This document shows, in pieces, positions 8,027 to 16,343 of a stretch of 64,000 nucleotides of DNA. Numbering within the stretch: position 1 is the first letter of the stretch; each line of letters begins with the position of its first letter. Under the pieces are notes generated by a model. That model was not told where the DNA came from. It ran no database searches and saw nothing but the letters and a program-made list of their open reading frames with translations. Position numbers and translations under genes: made by a program. This DNA is from Dechloromonas denitrificans (GTDB taxonomy: Bacteria > Pseudomonadota > Gammaproteobacteria > Burkholderiales > Rhodocyclaceae): positions 2,728,001 through 2,792,000 of the forward strand of contig NZ_CP075185.1 of the NCBI RefSeq assembly GCF_020510685.1, written 5' to 3'.

Positions 8027-9904
8027 ATGACCCGCATCCAACACCCGCTCGAACTGCTCGCCCCGGCCAAGAACGCCGATTTCGGCATTGAAGCCATCAA
8101 GCACGGCGCCGACGCCGTCTATATCGGCGGCCCGGCTTTCGGCGCCCGCTACGGCGCCGGCAATACGCTCGCCGACATCGAACGCCTGTGCGCCTTCGCC
8201 CACCGCTACCACGCCAAGGTGTTCGTCGCCCTGAACACCATCCTGCGCGACGACGAGCTGGAAGAAGCCCGCCAACTCGCCTGGCAGATTTACCAGGCCG
8301 GCGCCGATGCCCTGATCATTCAGGACATGGGTCTGCTGGAACTGGATCTGCCGCCGATCCAGCTGCACGCCAGCACGCAGACCGACAACCGCAACCCGGC
8401 CAAGGTCAGATTCCTTGAAGATGCCGGCTTCTCGCAGGTGGTGCTGGCGCGCGAGATGACCATCAAGGAAGTCGAGAAGGTCGCCGCCGAGACAACGCTC
8501 GCCCTCGAATATTTCGTCCATGGCGCGCTCTGTGTCGCCTACAGCGGCCAGTGCTTCATCAGCCACGCCCATACCGGACGCAGCGCCAATCGCGGCGAAT
8601 GCTCGCAGGCCTGTCGCCTGCCCTACACGCTGGTCGACGACAAGGGCAAGGTGATCACCGAGAACCAGCACCTGCTGTCGATGAAGGACAACAACCAGAG
8701 CGCCAACATCCTGGCGCTGGCCCAGGCCGGGGTCAGTTCGTTCAAGATCGAAGGGCGCCTGAAAGACCTCAGCTACGTCAAGAACATCACCGCGCACTAT
8801 CGCTCGCTGCTCGATGCCGTCATCGCCCAACACCCGGAATTCCGCCGCGCTTCCTCGGGGCGCAGCACCTACACCTTCACGCCCCATCCGGAAAAGACCT
8901 ACAACCGCGGCTACACTGATTATTTTGCCAATGACCGGCAGGACGACATCGGCGCCTTCGACTCGCCAAGTTTTGTCGGCGAACCGATCGGCGAAGTCGT
9001 CGCGATCGGCCCCGGCCATTTCACCGTCAATGCCGAGATCGATTTCAACAATGGCGATGGCGTCTGCTTCTACGATGCCCATGGCGAGGTCGTCGGCGTG
9101 CGGATCAATCGCGTCGAAGGCAACAAGCTCTTCCCGGTCGAAGTCCCGGCCGAGCTGACCGAAGGCGCGACCTTGTTCCGCAATCACGACCAGCATTTCG
9201 AACGGGCCTTGGAAAAGGAATCGGCCGAGCGCCACGTCTCGGTGCAGCCGGTGTTTGCCGAAACCGCCGACGGTTTTGCGCTGACCCTGCGCGACGAAGA
9301 TGGCATCAGCGTCACGGTAGACCTGCCACACGCCAAGGAAGCCGCCAAGAACGCCGAACGCGCCGTCGCCGGTCTGAGCGAACAACTGGCCAAGTTCGGC
9401 AACACGATGTTCGTCGCCGCATTACCCGAACTGCAGTTGTCGCAAGCCTGGTTCCTGCCCACCGGGGCGATCAACGCGCTGCGCCGGGAAGCCACCGAGC
9501 AGCTGGAGGCGGCCCGCCTGGCCGCCCACCCGCGGCCGCCGCGCGCCACGCCGGCAGCCAACCCGGTCACCTACCCGCAGGACGAACTGACTTACCTCGG
9601 CAACGTCTTCAACGCCAAGGCCCGCCAGTTTTACGAGAAACACGGCGTCAAACTGATTGCCGATGCCTACGAGGCCAACCAGGAAAAAGGCATGGTCTCG
9701 CTGATGATCACCCGCCACTGCCTGCGTTACAGTTTCAATCTCTGTCCGAAGGAAGTGAAGCACCTGAAGCCCGACCCGATGACACTGGTCAACGGCAACG
9801 AAAAACTGATCCTGAAATTCGACTGCAAGGCCTGCGAAATGCACGTTATCGGCAAGATGAAAAAGGGCGTCAAACTCAACCTCGGCACCATCCGCCCGGC
9901 ATGA
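8027..9904 (+). CDS. U32 peptidase-family protein, RlhA/YdcP-type RNA hydroxylase
   Basis: A 625-residue U32-family protein. The N-terminal part (about 5-330) is the U32 domain with PAKNADFGIEAIKHGADAVYIGG, a TIM-barrel-like strand series and the family signature EYFVHGALCVAYSGQC (near 165-180) plus a Cys-rich segment GECSQACRLPY. After it come a DUF3656-like beta region and a C-terminal part with Cys pairs (RYSFNLCPKE, KFDCKACEM) that probably bind a metal or cluster. E. coli RlhA (653 residues) hydroxylates C2501 of 23S rRNA, while the shorter TrhP modifies tRNA; the length and C-terminal extension fit RlhA better, but I cannot separate them firmly. Start ATG 8027. It overlaps the next gene by four bases (ATGA). 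Confidence 0.8.
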   Translation: MTRIQHPLELLAPAKNADFGIEAIKHGADAVYIGGPAFGARYGAGNTLADIERLCAFAHRYHAKVFVALNTILRDDELEEARQLAWQIYQAGADALIIQDMGLLELDLPPIQLHASTQTDNRNPAKVRFLEDAGFSQVVLAREMTIKEVEKVAAETTLALEYFVHGALCVAYSGQCFISHAHTGRSANRGECSQACRLPYTLVDDKGKVITENQHLLSMKDNNQSANILALAQAGVSSFKIEGRLKDLSYVKNITAHYRSLLDAVIAQHPEFRRASSGRSTYTFTPHPEKTYNRGYTDYFANDRQDDIGAFDSPSFVGEPIGEVVAIGPGHFTVNAEIDFNNGDGVCFYDAHGEVVGVRINRVEGNKLFPVEVPAELTEGATLFRNHDQHFERALEKESAERHVSVQPVFAETADGFALTLRDEDGISVTVDLPHAKEAAKNAERAVAGLSEQLAKFGNTMFVAALPELQLSQAWFLPTGAINALRREATEQLEAARLAAHPRPPRATPAANPVTYPQDELTYLGNVFNAKARQFYEKHGVKLIADAYEANQEKGMVSLMITRHCLRYSFNLCPKEVKHLKPDPMTLVNGNEKLILKFDCKACEMHVIGKMKKGVKLNLGTIRPA

Positions 9905-10617
9905 ATCCGCCGGCCCACTGCCCGTCCTGTCGGCAGCCAATGGTGCAGAAAATCTTCGCGCGCCAGTTGTACGGCGAAGTCGAGCTCGACTTCTGCTTCG
10001 CCTGCCAGGGCATCTGGTTCGACGACTTCGAGAGCGTGCAGATTACGCCGGGCGGCATCATCGAGCTGTTCAAGCTGATCCACCAGCACCGCGACGAGCC
10101 GCGCCTGCCGCTCAGTGAGCCGTTGCATTGCCCGCGCTGCAACGAGCGCCTGCTGCATGGCCTGGATGTCGCCAAGGGCGGCCATTTCAATTACCACCGC
10201 TGCCTGCAGAAACACGGCCGGTTCACCACCTTTGCCCAGTTCATGATCGAAAAGGGCTTTGTCCGGCAATTGAGCGCCGCGGAAATCGATGCGCTGAGCG
10301 CCAAGATCGGCATCGTGCGCTGTACCGGCTGCGGCGCCCCGGTCGACATCCGCCAGGAGCACGCCTGCGGCCATTGCCGCTCGCCGATTGCCATCCTCGA
10401 CCCGGCAGCCGTCGAGCAGGCGCTGGCCCGCTATCAGCAGGCCGAAGTCAAACGCACGACGCCCGACGTCGAAGCGCTGGGCGACGCCATCGTCATGCGC
10501 GAGAAGGAGCGCTCACGCTACCAGCGCGAACGCCAGGCCGATACGCTGGACACTCTCGACGTGGGCGACCTGATCGCCTCCGGCGCCGAACTGGTGTGGA
10601 ACCTGATTCGTCACTGA
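9901..10617 (+). CDS. Zinc-ribbon protein
   Basis: A 238-residue soluble protein with several Cys pairs: CPSCRQPM and CFACQGIWFDDFE at the N terminus (a zf-TFIIB-type ribbon, residues 8-45), CPRCNERLLHG near 77-87 with a paired HRC, and CTGCGAPVDI / CGHCRSPI around 140-160. The C-terminal third is helical, charged, and ends in a hydrophobic stretch. The zinc ribbons suggest nucleic-acid or protein binding. It overlaps the U32 gene by four bases, so the two proteins are likely made together and may work together. Its 3' end overlaps the convergent yaeQ gene by seven bases. Confidence 0.75.
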   Translation: MNPPAHCPSCRQPMVQKIFARQLYGEVELDFCFACQGIWFDDFESVQITPGGIIELFKLIHQHRDEPRLPLSEPLHCPRCNERLLHGLDVAKGGHFNYHRCLQKHGRFTTFAQFMIEKGFVRQLSAAEIDALSAKIGIVRCTGCGAPVDIRQEHACGHCRSPIAILDPAAVEQALARYQQAEVKRTTPDVEALGDAIVMREKERSRYQRERQADTLDTLDVGDLIASGAELVWNLIRH

Positions 10618-11135
10618 AGCCTGACCGGTTTCAGCTCCAGCCCGTCAAAATAAATCGTCCCTTCCTGGACAGTGCACGCCAGCTTCATGTTGCGTTGCGC
10701 CAGGCCGGCCAGCGCCGCCCCTTCCTCGCTCGACAGCTGCCAGACTTGCAGATTGTCGAAGCGCTTCAGGGCATCGGCATTCGCCTTCCACCACATGTCG
10801 ACCGCCCGCCCGCCATAGGTCAGCAAGACGGCCCGGTCGGCCTTGTGCGAAGCCTTGCGGATGCGCGTTTCGTCGGGCAGGCCGACCTCGATCCACAAGC
10901 GGATGACACCGGCCGGATCGACCTCCCACAGCGCCGGCTCTTCGTCGGTCGAAATACCCTTGCCGAAGCGCAGGTCCTGACCGGCGTAAAGGGCAAAGGC
11001 GAGCAGGCGCACCATCATCCGCTCGTCGGTTTCCGAGGGATGGCGAGCGACGGTCAATGCGTAGTCGGCAAAGTGCCCGCGATCAAGGTCGGCCACCTGC
11101 AGATCGACCTTGAAGATGGTGGATTTAATAGCCAT
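10611..11135 (-). CDS. yaeQ: YaeQ family protein
   Basis: A 174-residue protein that matches the YaeQ family in length and content: it begins MAIKSTIFKVDLQVADLDRG, followed by HPSETDERMMVRLLAFALYA (about 32-51), LWEVDP and RKASHKADRAVLLTYG. The fold is related to PD-(D/E)XK nucleases, but no enzymatic activity is established for the family; E. coli YaeQ was reported to compensate for loss of RfaH. The start at 11135 is supported by GAGGACGGGC before the ATG and by the family N terminus; the longer reading frame upstream is rejected. Confidence 0.9.
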   Translation of the reverse strand: MAIKSTIFKVDLQVADLDRGHFADYALTVARHPSETDERMMVRLLAFALYAGQDLRFGKGISTDEEPALWEVDPAGVIRLWIEVGLPDETRIRKASHKADRAVLLTYGGRAVDMWWKANADALKRFDNLQVWQLSSEEGAALAGLAQRNMKLACTVQEGTIYFDGLELKPVRLQ

Positions 11136-11283
11136 GCCCGTCCTCGAAAAAGCGGCGATTATCCCATGCCGACCGCCTCGAAGAAGGCCAGGATTGACGC
11201 TATTCGCTGCCCGCTCAAGCATCGCCGACCAAGCCGTTGATCCGGCTCTATAATCAGCGTTCTCTAATCCTTCGGAGTCTGCC

Positions 11284-11727
11284 ATGCGCCGCCTGATCCT
11301 GACCTGTTGCCTCGGCCTTGCCTCGCTGCTTGCGCACGCCGAAGTCATCGACATCGACAATGCCGAGCTCGCCAGACTACTGAAGGATGGTGTGCCGGTG
11401 ATCGATATTCGCCTGCAATCGGAGTGGGAGGAAACCGGCATCGTCGGCGGCAGCGCGCTGCTCACCTTCTTCGACGAACGCGGCCGCCACAACGCCCCGG
11501 CCTGGCTGGAAAAGGTCGCGCCGATCGCCAAGCCGAACGAGCCGGTCATCGTCATCTGCCGCACCGGCAACCGGACCAAGGCGGTCAGCCAGTTCCTGTC
11601 GCAACAGGCTGGCTACGCCACGGTTTACAACGTCAAAGCGGGCATCAAGGGCTGGATCGCCAGTGGCGCTCCGGTGGTGCCGGCCAGCCAAAGCATCGCG
11701 GCTTGCCGCTCGGCGAAAACTTGCTGA
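11284..11727 (+). CDS. Secreted rhodanese-like protein
   Basis: A 147-residue protein with a cleavable signal peptide (cleavage after LLAHA, near residue 19) and one rhodanese domain with the active-site loop VICRTGNR (Cys near residue 96), where sulfur would be carried as a persulfide. The domain begins with the usual VIDIDNAELARLL and the acidic VPVIDIRLQSEW. It is periplasmic by prediction. C-terminal residues include two more Cys (AACRSAKTC). It overlaps a short downstream Cys-rich reading frame by seven bases, which suggests a coupled pair. Confidence 0.9.
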   Translation: MRRLILTCCLGLASLLAHAEVIDIDNAELARLLKDGVPVIDIRLQSEWEETGIVGGSALLTFFDERGRHNAPAWLEKVAPIAKPNEPVIVICRTGNRTKAVSQFLSQQAGYATVYNVKAGIKGWIASGAPVVPASQSIAACRSAKTC

Positions 11728-11951
11728 GCCAAGCCGTCGACCGCCAGCGCTGCGCCAGTTGTGCCTGCTGGCAAGGCGCGCGCCAGCCCGGCGCACAACC
11801 GGGTACGGTCGATATCGAAGCGGAAACCGTCAGCGGCCTTTGTCTGGATGGCGGCTGGCACGACTCCGAGCGGCGTGCCCGCTCGGCCTGCGGGCACTGG
11901 CGCATCTGGCCGGTCCTCAACAAACCGGACGGGGCCGGCAAGCTCCGGTAG
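11721..11951 (+). CDS. Candidate small Cys-rich protein, TTG start
   Basis: A 76-codon frame running through an otherwise unexplained 290-base gap. It carries RCASCACWQGAR near the N terminus and CLDGGWHDSERRARSACGHW near the middle, with five Cys and a His spaced like a small metal-binding fold. No ATG or GTG is available in frame; TTG at 11721 overlaps the rhodanese stop (TTGCTGA), and another TTG lies at 11703. The regular Cys/Trp/Gly pattern looks conserved rather than random, but I cannot name a family, and the lack of a strong ribosome site keeps confidence moderate. If real it is translationally coupled to the rhodanese. Confidence 0.45.
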   Translation: MLSQAVDRQRCASCACWQGARQPGAQPGTVDIEAETVSGLCLDGGWHDSERRARSACGHWRIWPVLNKPDGAGKLR

Positions 11952-12019
11952 AATGCCCGGCTTCTCGGCTTTCCGGCAGCACTGACTGCACTGATGGCTG
12001 CAAATCACCGGAAATCATC

Positions 12020-13039
12020 ATGCCCGAAGCAAGCCTTACCTCTTTGCTGGAAGCGGCCTTCATCGCCCGCCAGCCGCTCATCGAACGTCTGCAGGCCGAA
12101 GATACCAATGGCTACCGGCTGTTCAACGGCAGTACGGAAGGCCGCCCCGGCCTGACTATCGACCGCTACGGCGACCTGCTGCTGACCCAGACTTTCCACG
12201 AAGCGATTGATGGCCACGATCGCGTCGAAATCGAGAACTTCTACGCCGCCGCCCTGCCCGGCCTGGTCGCCGTCTATAACGACCGCAGCCACGCCAACTC
12301 GCGCATCTGCAATCCGCTGCCGGCCGAGGTGCTGGTCGAAGCCCACAAGCCACGTGAATTTCACGAAATGGGTGTCCGTTACCTGGTCCAGGCCCGCCAC
12401 GCCGGTCAGGATCCTTGGCTCTTCCTCGACATGCGCGCCGGGCGGCGACGGATCATGCAGGAAGCCGCCGGCAAATCAGTGCTCAACTTGTTTGCCTATA
12501 CCTGCGGCGCTGGTGTGGTGGCGGCCAAGGCCGGTGCCACGCATGTCGTGAATGTCGATTTTTCCGAATCCAACATCAAGGTCGGCAAGGACAATGCCCG
12601 CCTGAACGACCTGCCGATCCGCCTGCGTTTCGTGCAGAGCGATGCCTTTGCCGCGATGCGCCAGCTGGCCGGACTCGGCCAGGCGGCGATGGTGCGCGGC
12701 AAGAAAATGCCGGCCTTCCCGAAACTCCAGCCGCACGCCTTCGATCTGGTGTTCCTCGATCCGCCGCGCTACGCCAAAAGCGCCTTCGGGGTGGTCGACA
12801 TCATCAACGACTACGCGGCGCTGATGAAGCTGGCGCTGCAATGCACGGCCGAAGGCGGCACGCTGATCTGCTGCAACAACGCCGCACAAATCTCGCGCGA
12901 GGTCTGGGCCGATCAACTGCAACGCTGCGCGACCAAAGCCGGCCGGACCATCCGCGAACTGGAATGGATCACGCCGGAAGAAGATTTCCCCAGCCACGAC
13001 GGCCAGCCGCCGCTGAAAATCGCCCTGCTGCGGGTTTAA
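12020..13039 (+). CDS. Class I SAM methyltransferase, RlmI-like but without PUA domain
   Basis: A 339-residue methyltransferase of the RlmI/RlmK-like group (m5C in 23S rRNA for RlmI). The N-terminal part holds the EEHEH-type segment NGYRLFNGSTEGRPGLTIDR (about 31-50); the catalytic domain has FLDMRAGRRRIMQEAAGKSVLNLFAYTC split around motif I (NLFAYTCGAGVVAAKAGA, near 157-174), an Asp ending strand 2 (NVDFSESN) and the DPPRYAKS motif (near 250), with CCNNAA later. E. coli RlmI has about 396 residues with an N-terminal PUA domain; that domain is missing here, so the substrate may differ. ATG 12020 begins the conserved part. The long upstream extension of the frame is not coding. Confidence 0.85.
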   Translation: MPEASLTSLLEAAFIARQPLIERLQAEDTNGYRLFNGSTEGRPGLTIDRYGDLLLTQTFHEAIDGHDRVEIENFYAAALPGLVAVYNDRSHANSRICNPLPAEVLVEAHKPREFHEMGVRYLVQARHAGQDPWLFLDMRAGRRRIMQEAAGKSVLNLFAYTCGAGVVAAKAGATHVVNVDFSESNIKVGKDNARLNDLPIRLRFVQSDAFAAMRQLAGLGQAAMVRGKKMPAFPKLQPHAFDLVFLDPPRYAKSAFGVVDIINDYAALMKLALQCTAEGGTLICCNNAAQISREVWADQLQRCATKAGRTIRELEWITPEEDFPSHDGQPPLKIALLRV

Positions 13040-13044
13040 GGAAC

Positions 13045-13062
13045 GGCCGGCCGAGGCCGGCC
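13045..13062. repeat. Perfect GC palindrome between convergent genes
   Basis: GGCCGGCC-GA-GGCCGGCC between the stop of the methyltransferase and the stop of the convergent CMD gene. It can fold into a hairpin but has no T-run on either strand, so intrinsic termination is doubtful. Confidence 0.4.
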
Positions 13063-13068
13063 AAGGCC

Positions 13069-13458
13069 TTACTCGGCGAGCTGGCCCATATCCTTGAGCA
13101 CTTCATGCGCCGAACGGAAGGCGTCGATAGCCAAGGGCATGCCGCAGTAAATGGCGGCATGCAGCAGCACTTCCTGGATTTCCTGCGGCGTCGCCCCGTT
13201 GTTGATCGCGCCGCGCACGTGGCCCTTGATCTCGTGCGCCCGGCCGAGTGCCGTCAGCATCGACAGCGTCAGCAGGCTGCGCGTCTTCAGATCAAGGCCT
13301 TCACGGCACCAGGTGGTGCCCCAGGCATTGCGGGTGACGAACTCCTGCAAGGGCGCGGTGAAGGCATCGACATTGGCGAAAGCCTGGTCGACAAAAGCCT
13401 CGCCCATCACCTGCTTGCGCATCCGCAAGCCCTGCTCGAATTGCTCGTCCCTGGCCAC
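13069..13458 (-). CDS. Carboxymuconolactone decarboxylase family protein
   Basis: A 129-residue, all-helical protein of the CMD/AhpD-like superfamily, close in pattern to PcaC (4-carboxymuconolactone decarboxylase): RKQVMGEAFVDQA, WGTTWCREGLDLKTRSLLTL (about 46-65), the core HEIKGHVRGAINNGATPQEI (75-94) and LLHAAIYCGMPLAIDAF. It has one Cys in place of the CxxC of peroxidase-type AhpD proteins, so a decarboxylase-like or other small-molecule role fits better than disulfide chemistry. It is the last gene of the operon from dinG, two bases after the rbgA stop. No other protocatechuate genes are nearby, so the PcaC activity is unproven. Confidence 0.85.
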   Translation of the reverse strand: MARDEQFEQGLRMRKQVMGEAFVDQAFANVDAFTAPLQEFVTRNAWGTTWCREGLDLKTRSLLTLSMLTALGRAHEIKGHVRGAINNGATPQEIQEVLLHAAIYCGMPLAIDAFRSAHEVLKDMGQLAE

Positions 13459-13460
13459 TT

Positions 13461-14363
13461 TCAGTCTTCCGGGGTATCGACGACCACTGCCGCCTTGGCC
13501 AGTTGCTCGGCGCGGGCTTCGCGCAGTGCCGGCGTTTCCAGGCTGATCCGGCCGATGGCGCCGGTCCGGTAGTCGGTGAGCAGAATGCCGGCCGCTTTTT
13601 CCAGATCCAGTTCGCCGCCCCGCCCTTTCATCAGGCAGCCGCGCTTCTTGGCGACGGCTGCGATAACCGCGACGCCATCCAGCCCGTCGGTGGCAAAGCC
13701 ATAGCGGGCGCTGAGCATGGCCGGGTAGTGCTCGACCAGGAAGTCGGCGAGAAAAGTCGCGACTTCTTCATCGATGTAGGCATTGACGCCGACCGCGTGG
13801 CTGGCCGCCAGCATCAGACCGTCGATCGGATGGGCAATGCGTGGCCAGAGCATGCCCGGCGTGTCGTAGATCGTCAGCCGCGAGCTGATGTCGATGCGCT
13901 GCTGGCTCTTGGTCACCGCCGGCTGGTCGCCGACCGCCGCTACCCGCTTCTTGACCAGCGCGTTCATCAGCGTCGATTTGCCGACGTTGGGAATGCCCAT
14001 GATCATCAGGCGCAGCGGCTTGATCGCATCGCAGCGATGCGGCGCCAGCTTCTGCGCCAGCCCCGGAATGCGCGCCACGTCGCTGGCCTTCTTGCAGGAA
14101 ATGGCCACCGCCATCACCCCCGGCTGCTTGGCGAAATAGTCGAGCCAGGCCTTGGTCGCCACCGGATCGGCCATGTCGGCCTTGTTCAGCAGCTTCAGGC
14201 AGGGGCGCTGGCGGAAGGCGCGCAGCTCGTGAATCATCGGATTACTGCTCGCCTGCGGCAGGCGGGCATCGAGCACCTCGACCACGACGTCGGCCATGGC
14301 CAGCGTCTCGCCGGCCTTCTTGCGGGCCTGGGTCATATGCCCGGGGAACCATTGAATAGACAT
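13461..14363 (-). CDS. rbgA: Ribosome biogenesis GTPase RbgA (YlqF)
   Basis: A 300-residue circularly permuted GTPase: the G4 motif NKAD (about 60-63) comes before G1 GIPNVGKST (122-130) and G3 DTPG (near 166), with the N-terminal signature WFPGHMTQARK. RbgA binds immature 50S subunits and promotes late assembly steps. The C-terminal helical domain includes KKRGCLMKGRGGELDLEKA. It is part of the tight dinG-to-CMD operon, 12 bases after moaD. The molybdenum genes in front of it are not an obvious functional match. Confidence 0.92.
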   Translation of the reverse strand: MSIQWFPGHMTQARKKAGETLAMADVVVEVLDARLPQASSNPMIHELRAFRQRPCLKLLNKADMADPVATKAWLDYFAKQPGVMAVAISCKKASDVARIPGLAQKLAPHRCDAIKPLRLMIMGIPNVGKSTLMNALVKKRVAAVGDQPAVTKSQQRIDISSRLTIYDTPGMLWPRIAHPIDGLMLAASHAVGVNAYIDEEVATFLADFLVEHYPAMLSARYGFATDGLDGVAVIAAVAKKRGCLMKGRGGELDLEKAAGILLTDYRTGAIGRISLETPALREARAEQLAKAAVVVDTPED

Positions 14364-14375
14364 TGTATTTCCTAA

Positions 14376-14624
14376 TTAACCGCCGGTAACCGGCGGAAAG
14401 AAGGCGATCTCGTCGCCCTCCCTGACCGGTGCATCGAGCCCGGCCATATCCTGATTGACAGCGCAGCGCAGATTTTTGGCGCTCGCCAGTTTTTCCCGAC
14501 CGCGGCCGACCAGCCAATCGCGCAAGGCGCCGACGGTAGCCACGCCGGCCGGCAGCTCGACGGATTCGCCGGCCATGCCGAGCGCCTCCTTGAGACTCGC
14601 GAAATAGAGAATTTTGACGCTCAC
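14376..14624 (-). CDS. moaD: Molybdopterin synthase sulfur carrier MoaD
   Basis: An 82-residue ubiquitin-fold protein that ends in the required Gly-Gly (PPVTGG), whose C-terminal Gly is thiocarboxylated and donates sulfur for molybdopterin dithiolene formation. VKILYFASLKEALG at the N terminus is typical. The start is GTG at 14624, overlapping the moeA stop as GTGA; the upstream codons of the longer frame lie in moeA. Its partner MoaE is not in the window. Confidence 0.92.
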   Translation of the reverse strand: MSVKILYFASLKEALGMAGESVELPAGVATVGALRDWLVGRGREKLASAKNLRCAVNQDMAGLDAPVREGDEIAFFPPVTGG

Positions 14625-15826
14625 GACAGCAACTCCGCGTAGGGCACGAAGCACACGCTGTCACCCTGGTTGATGGCCAGCCCCGGCTTGTTGAACACCA
14701 GGCCATCGCCCCAGCACAGCGAGGTGAGGACGCCGGCGCCCTGATTCGGGTAGAGCTCGACGCCGCCCTTGTCGTTCATCCGGGCCCGCAGGAATTCGGC
14801 ACGGACATCCGGCCGCAGCCAGGCGAAATCGGCGCGCAGGCTGAAGGAGCGCGGCGTGACATCGCTCACCCCCTGCAAACGCAGCACGAAGGGGCGAACC
14901 ATGATCAGGAAAGTGACGATGGCCGACACCGGATTGCCCGGCAGGCCGATGAACCAGGCCTTGCCGCCGGGCCGGCGGACTTCGCCGAAAGCCAGCGGCT
15001 TGCCCGGCTTGATGGCAAGCTTCCACATGTCGATCCGGCCTTCCGCTTCGACCGCCGGCTTGACGTGATCTTCCTCGCCGACCGAAACGCCGCCGCTGGT
15101 GACGATCAGGTCATTGTCGGCGGCCGCCTTGCGCAGGGCTTCGCGGGTCGATGCCAGATTGTCCGGCACGGTGCCGAGATCGCGCACTTCGCAGCCCAGC
15201 CCTTCGAGCAGGGCGCGCAACGCGTAGCGGTTGGAATTGTAGATGGCGCCCGGCGGCAAAGGATCGCCGGGCTGGACCAGTTCGTTGCCGGTAAAGAAGA
15301 CGCCGACACGGACCCGGCGATAGACCGGCAACTCGGGCAGCCCGGCCGATGCGGCGAGGGCAATGTCCTGCGGCCGCAGCTTGCTGCCCGACGTCAGGAT
15401 GTCGGCGCCGAGCGCGATGTCTTCGCCGGCCCGGCGAATGTTTTCGCCCAGACGCGGCTGATGGTTGATGACGACACCGTTTTCGCCATGCGCGCAGAGC
15501 TCCTGCATGACCACGGCGTCGGCCCCGGCCGGCACCGGGGCGCCGGTAAAGATCCGGGCGGCGGTACCGGGTTGCAGCGCGGTACCGACCGTGCCCGCCG
15601 GAATCCGCTGGCTGACCGGCAGACAGACGCCGGCTGCCGACAGGTCGGCAATCCGCACGGCGTAACCATCCATCGCCGAATTGTCGAGCGGCGGAACGGC
15701 CACGGTGGACTGCTGGGCAGCGGCCAGGACGCGGCCGGCGGCGGCGGTCAGCGGTAGCGAGCGGACCTCTTCGACCGGCAGGGCAGCGGCGAGCAGTTTT
15801 TCCAGGGCTTGTTCAAAGGTCAGCAT
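14621..15826 (-). CDS. moeA: Molybdopterin molybdenumtransferase MoeA
   Basis: A 401-residue enzyme that inserts molybdate into adenylylated molybdopterin in the cytoplasm. Family motifs are present in order: PPLDNSAMDGYAVR (about 45-58), RIFTGAPVPAGADAVVMQE, the MoCF-type core VFFTGNELVQPGD and IVTSGGVSVGEEDHVK (near 245-260), and AIKPGKPLAFG with the following IGLPGNPVSA. The ATG is at 15826, inside the end of mobB (7-base overlap); the much longer reading frame upstream belongs to other genes. Gene order is mobB-moeA-moaD. Confidence 0.95.
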   Translation of the reverse strand: MLTFEQALEKLLAAALPVEEVRSLPLTAAAGRVLAAAQQSTVAVPPLDNSAMDGYAVRIADLSAAGVCLPVSQRIPAGTVGTALQPGTAARIFTGAPVPAGADAVVMQELCAHGENGVVINHQPRLGENIRRAGEDIALGADILTSGSKLRPQDIALAASAGLPELPVYRRVRVGVFFTGNELVQPGDPLPPGAIYNSNRYALRALLEGLGCEVRDLGTVPDNLASTREALRKAAADNDLIVTSGGVSVGEEDHVKPAVEAEGRIDMWKLAIKPGKPLAFGEVRRPGGKAWFIGLPGNPVSAIVTFLIMVRPFVLRLQGVSDVTPRSFSLRADFAWLRPDVRAEFLRARMNDKGGVELYPNQGAGVLTSLCWGDGLVFNKPGLAINQGDSVCFVPYAELLS

Positions 15827-16326
15827 GGGCGCTCCGACAATTGGAGGGTATCGATAATAAAAGTGGCAATCGCCGCCATGTCGTTCAGCGGCAGTTTCGG
15901 CAAGGAGGTGACAATGTCGGCATCGGTGGCCAGCGCGACGATATCGCTGCGCTCCGGAAAGAGCGGCGGCTTGCCGTTCTCCGGGCGGTAGACTTCCAGC
16001 TTGGGCACCGGTTCCTGCTTGAAGCCTTCGATCAGCACCAGATCGCAGGGCGACAGGCGGCCGATCAGCTCGTCGAGGGTCACCTCGCCTTCGCTGCGGC
16101 GCTCGTGCATCAAGGCCCAGCGGTCGTTGCAGGACAACAGCACTTCGTGGGCACCCGCTTCGCGGTGGCGGTAGGAGTCCTTTCCCGGCCGGTCGATATC
16201 GAAGCCGTGATGGGCATGTTTGATCACCGCGACCTTGATGCCGCGGGCGGTGAGTTGGGGAATCAATTTTTCCAGCAAAGTCGTCTTGCCGGAGCCGGAA
16301 TAGCCGGCAATACCAAAAACTTTCAT
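15820..16326 (-). CDS. mobB: Molybdopterin-guanine dinucleotide biosynthesis protein MobB
   Basis: A 168-residue P-loop GTPase that assists MobA in making the guanine dinucleotide form of the cofactor. Walker A is GYSGSGKTTL (8-17), followed by the family motif VIKHAHHGFDIDRPGKDS (34-51) and the LVLIEGFKQEPVPKLEVYR block (about 95-113). It is 17 bases downstream of the ATP-grasp-like gene and overlaps moeA by seven bases. MobA is not present in this window. Confidence 0.93.
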   Translation of the reverse strand: MKVFGIAGYSGSGKTTLLEKLIPQLTARGIKVAVIKHAHHGFDIDRPGKDSYRHREAGAHEVLLSCNDRWALMHERRSEGEVTLDELIGRLSPCDLVLIEGFKQEPVPKLEVYRPENGKPPLFPERSDIVALATDADIVTSLPKLPLNDMAAIATFIIDTLQLSERPC

Positions 16327-16343
16327 GGCCGGATTTTACCCGC

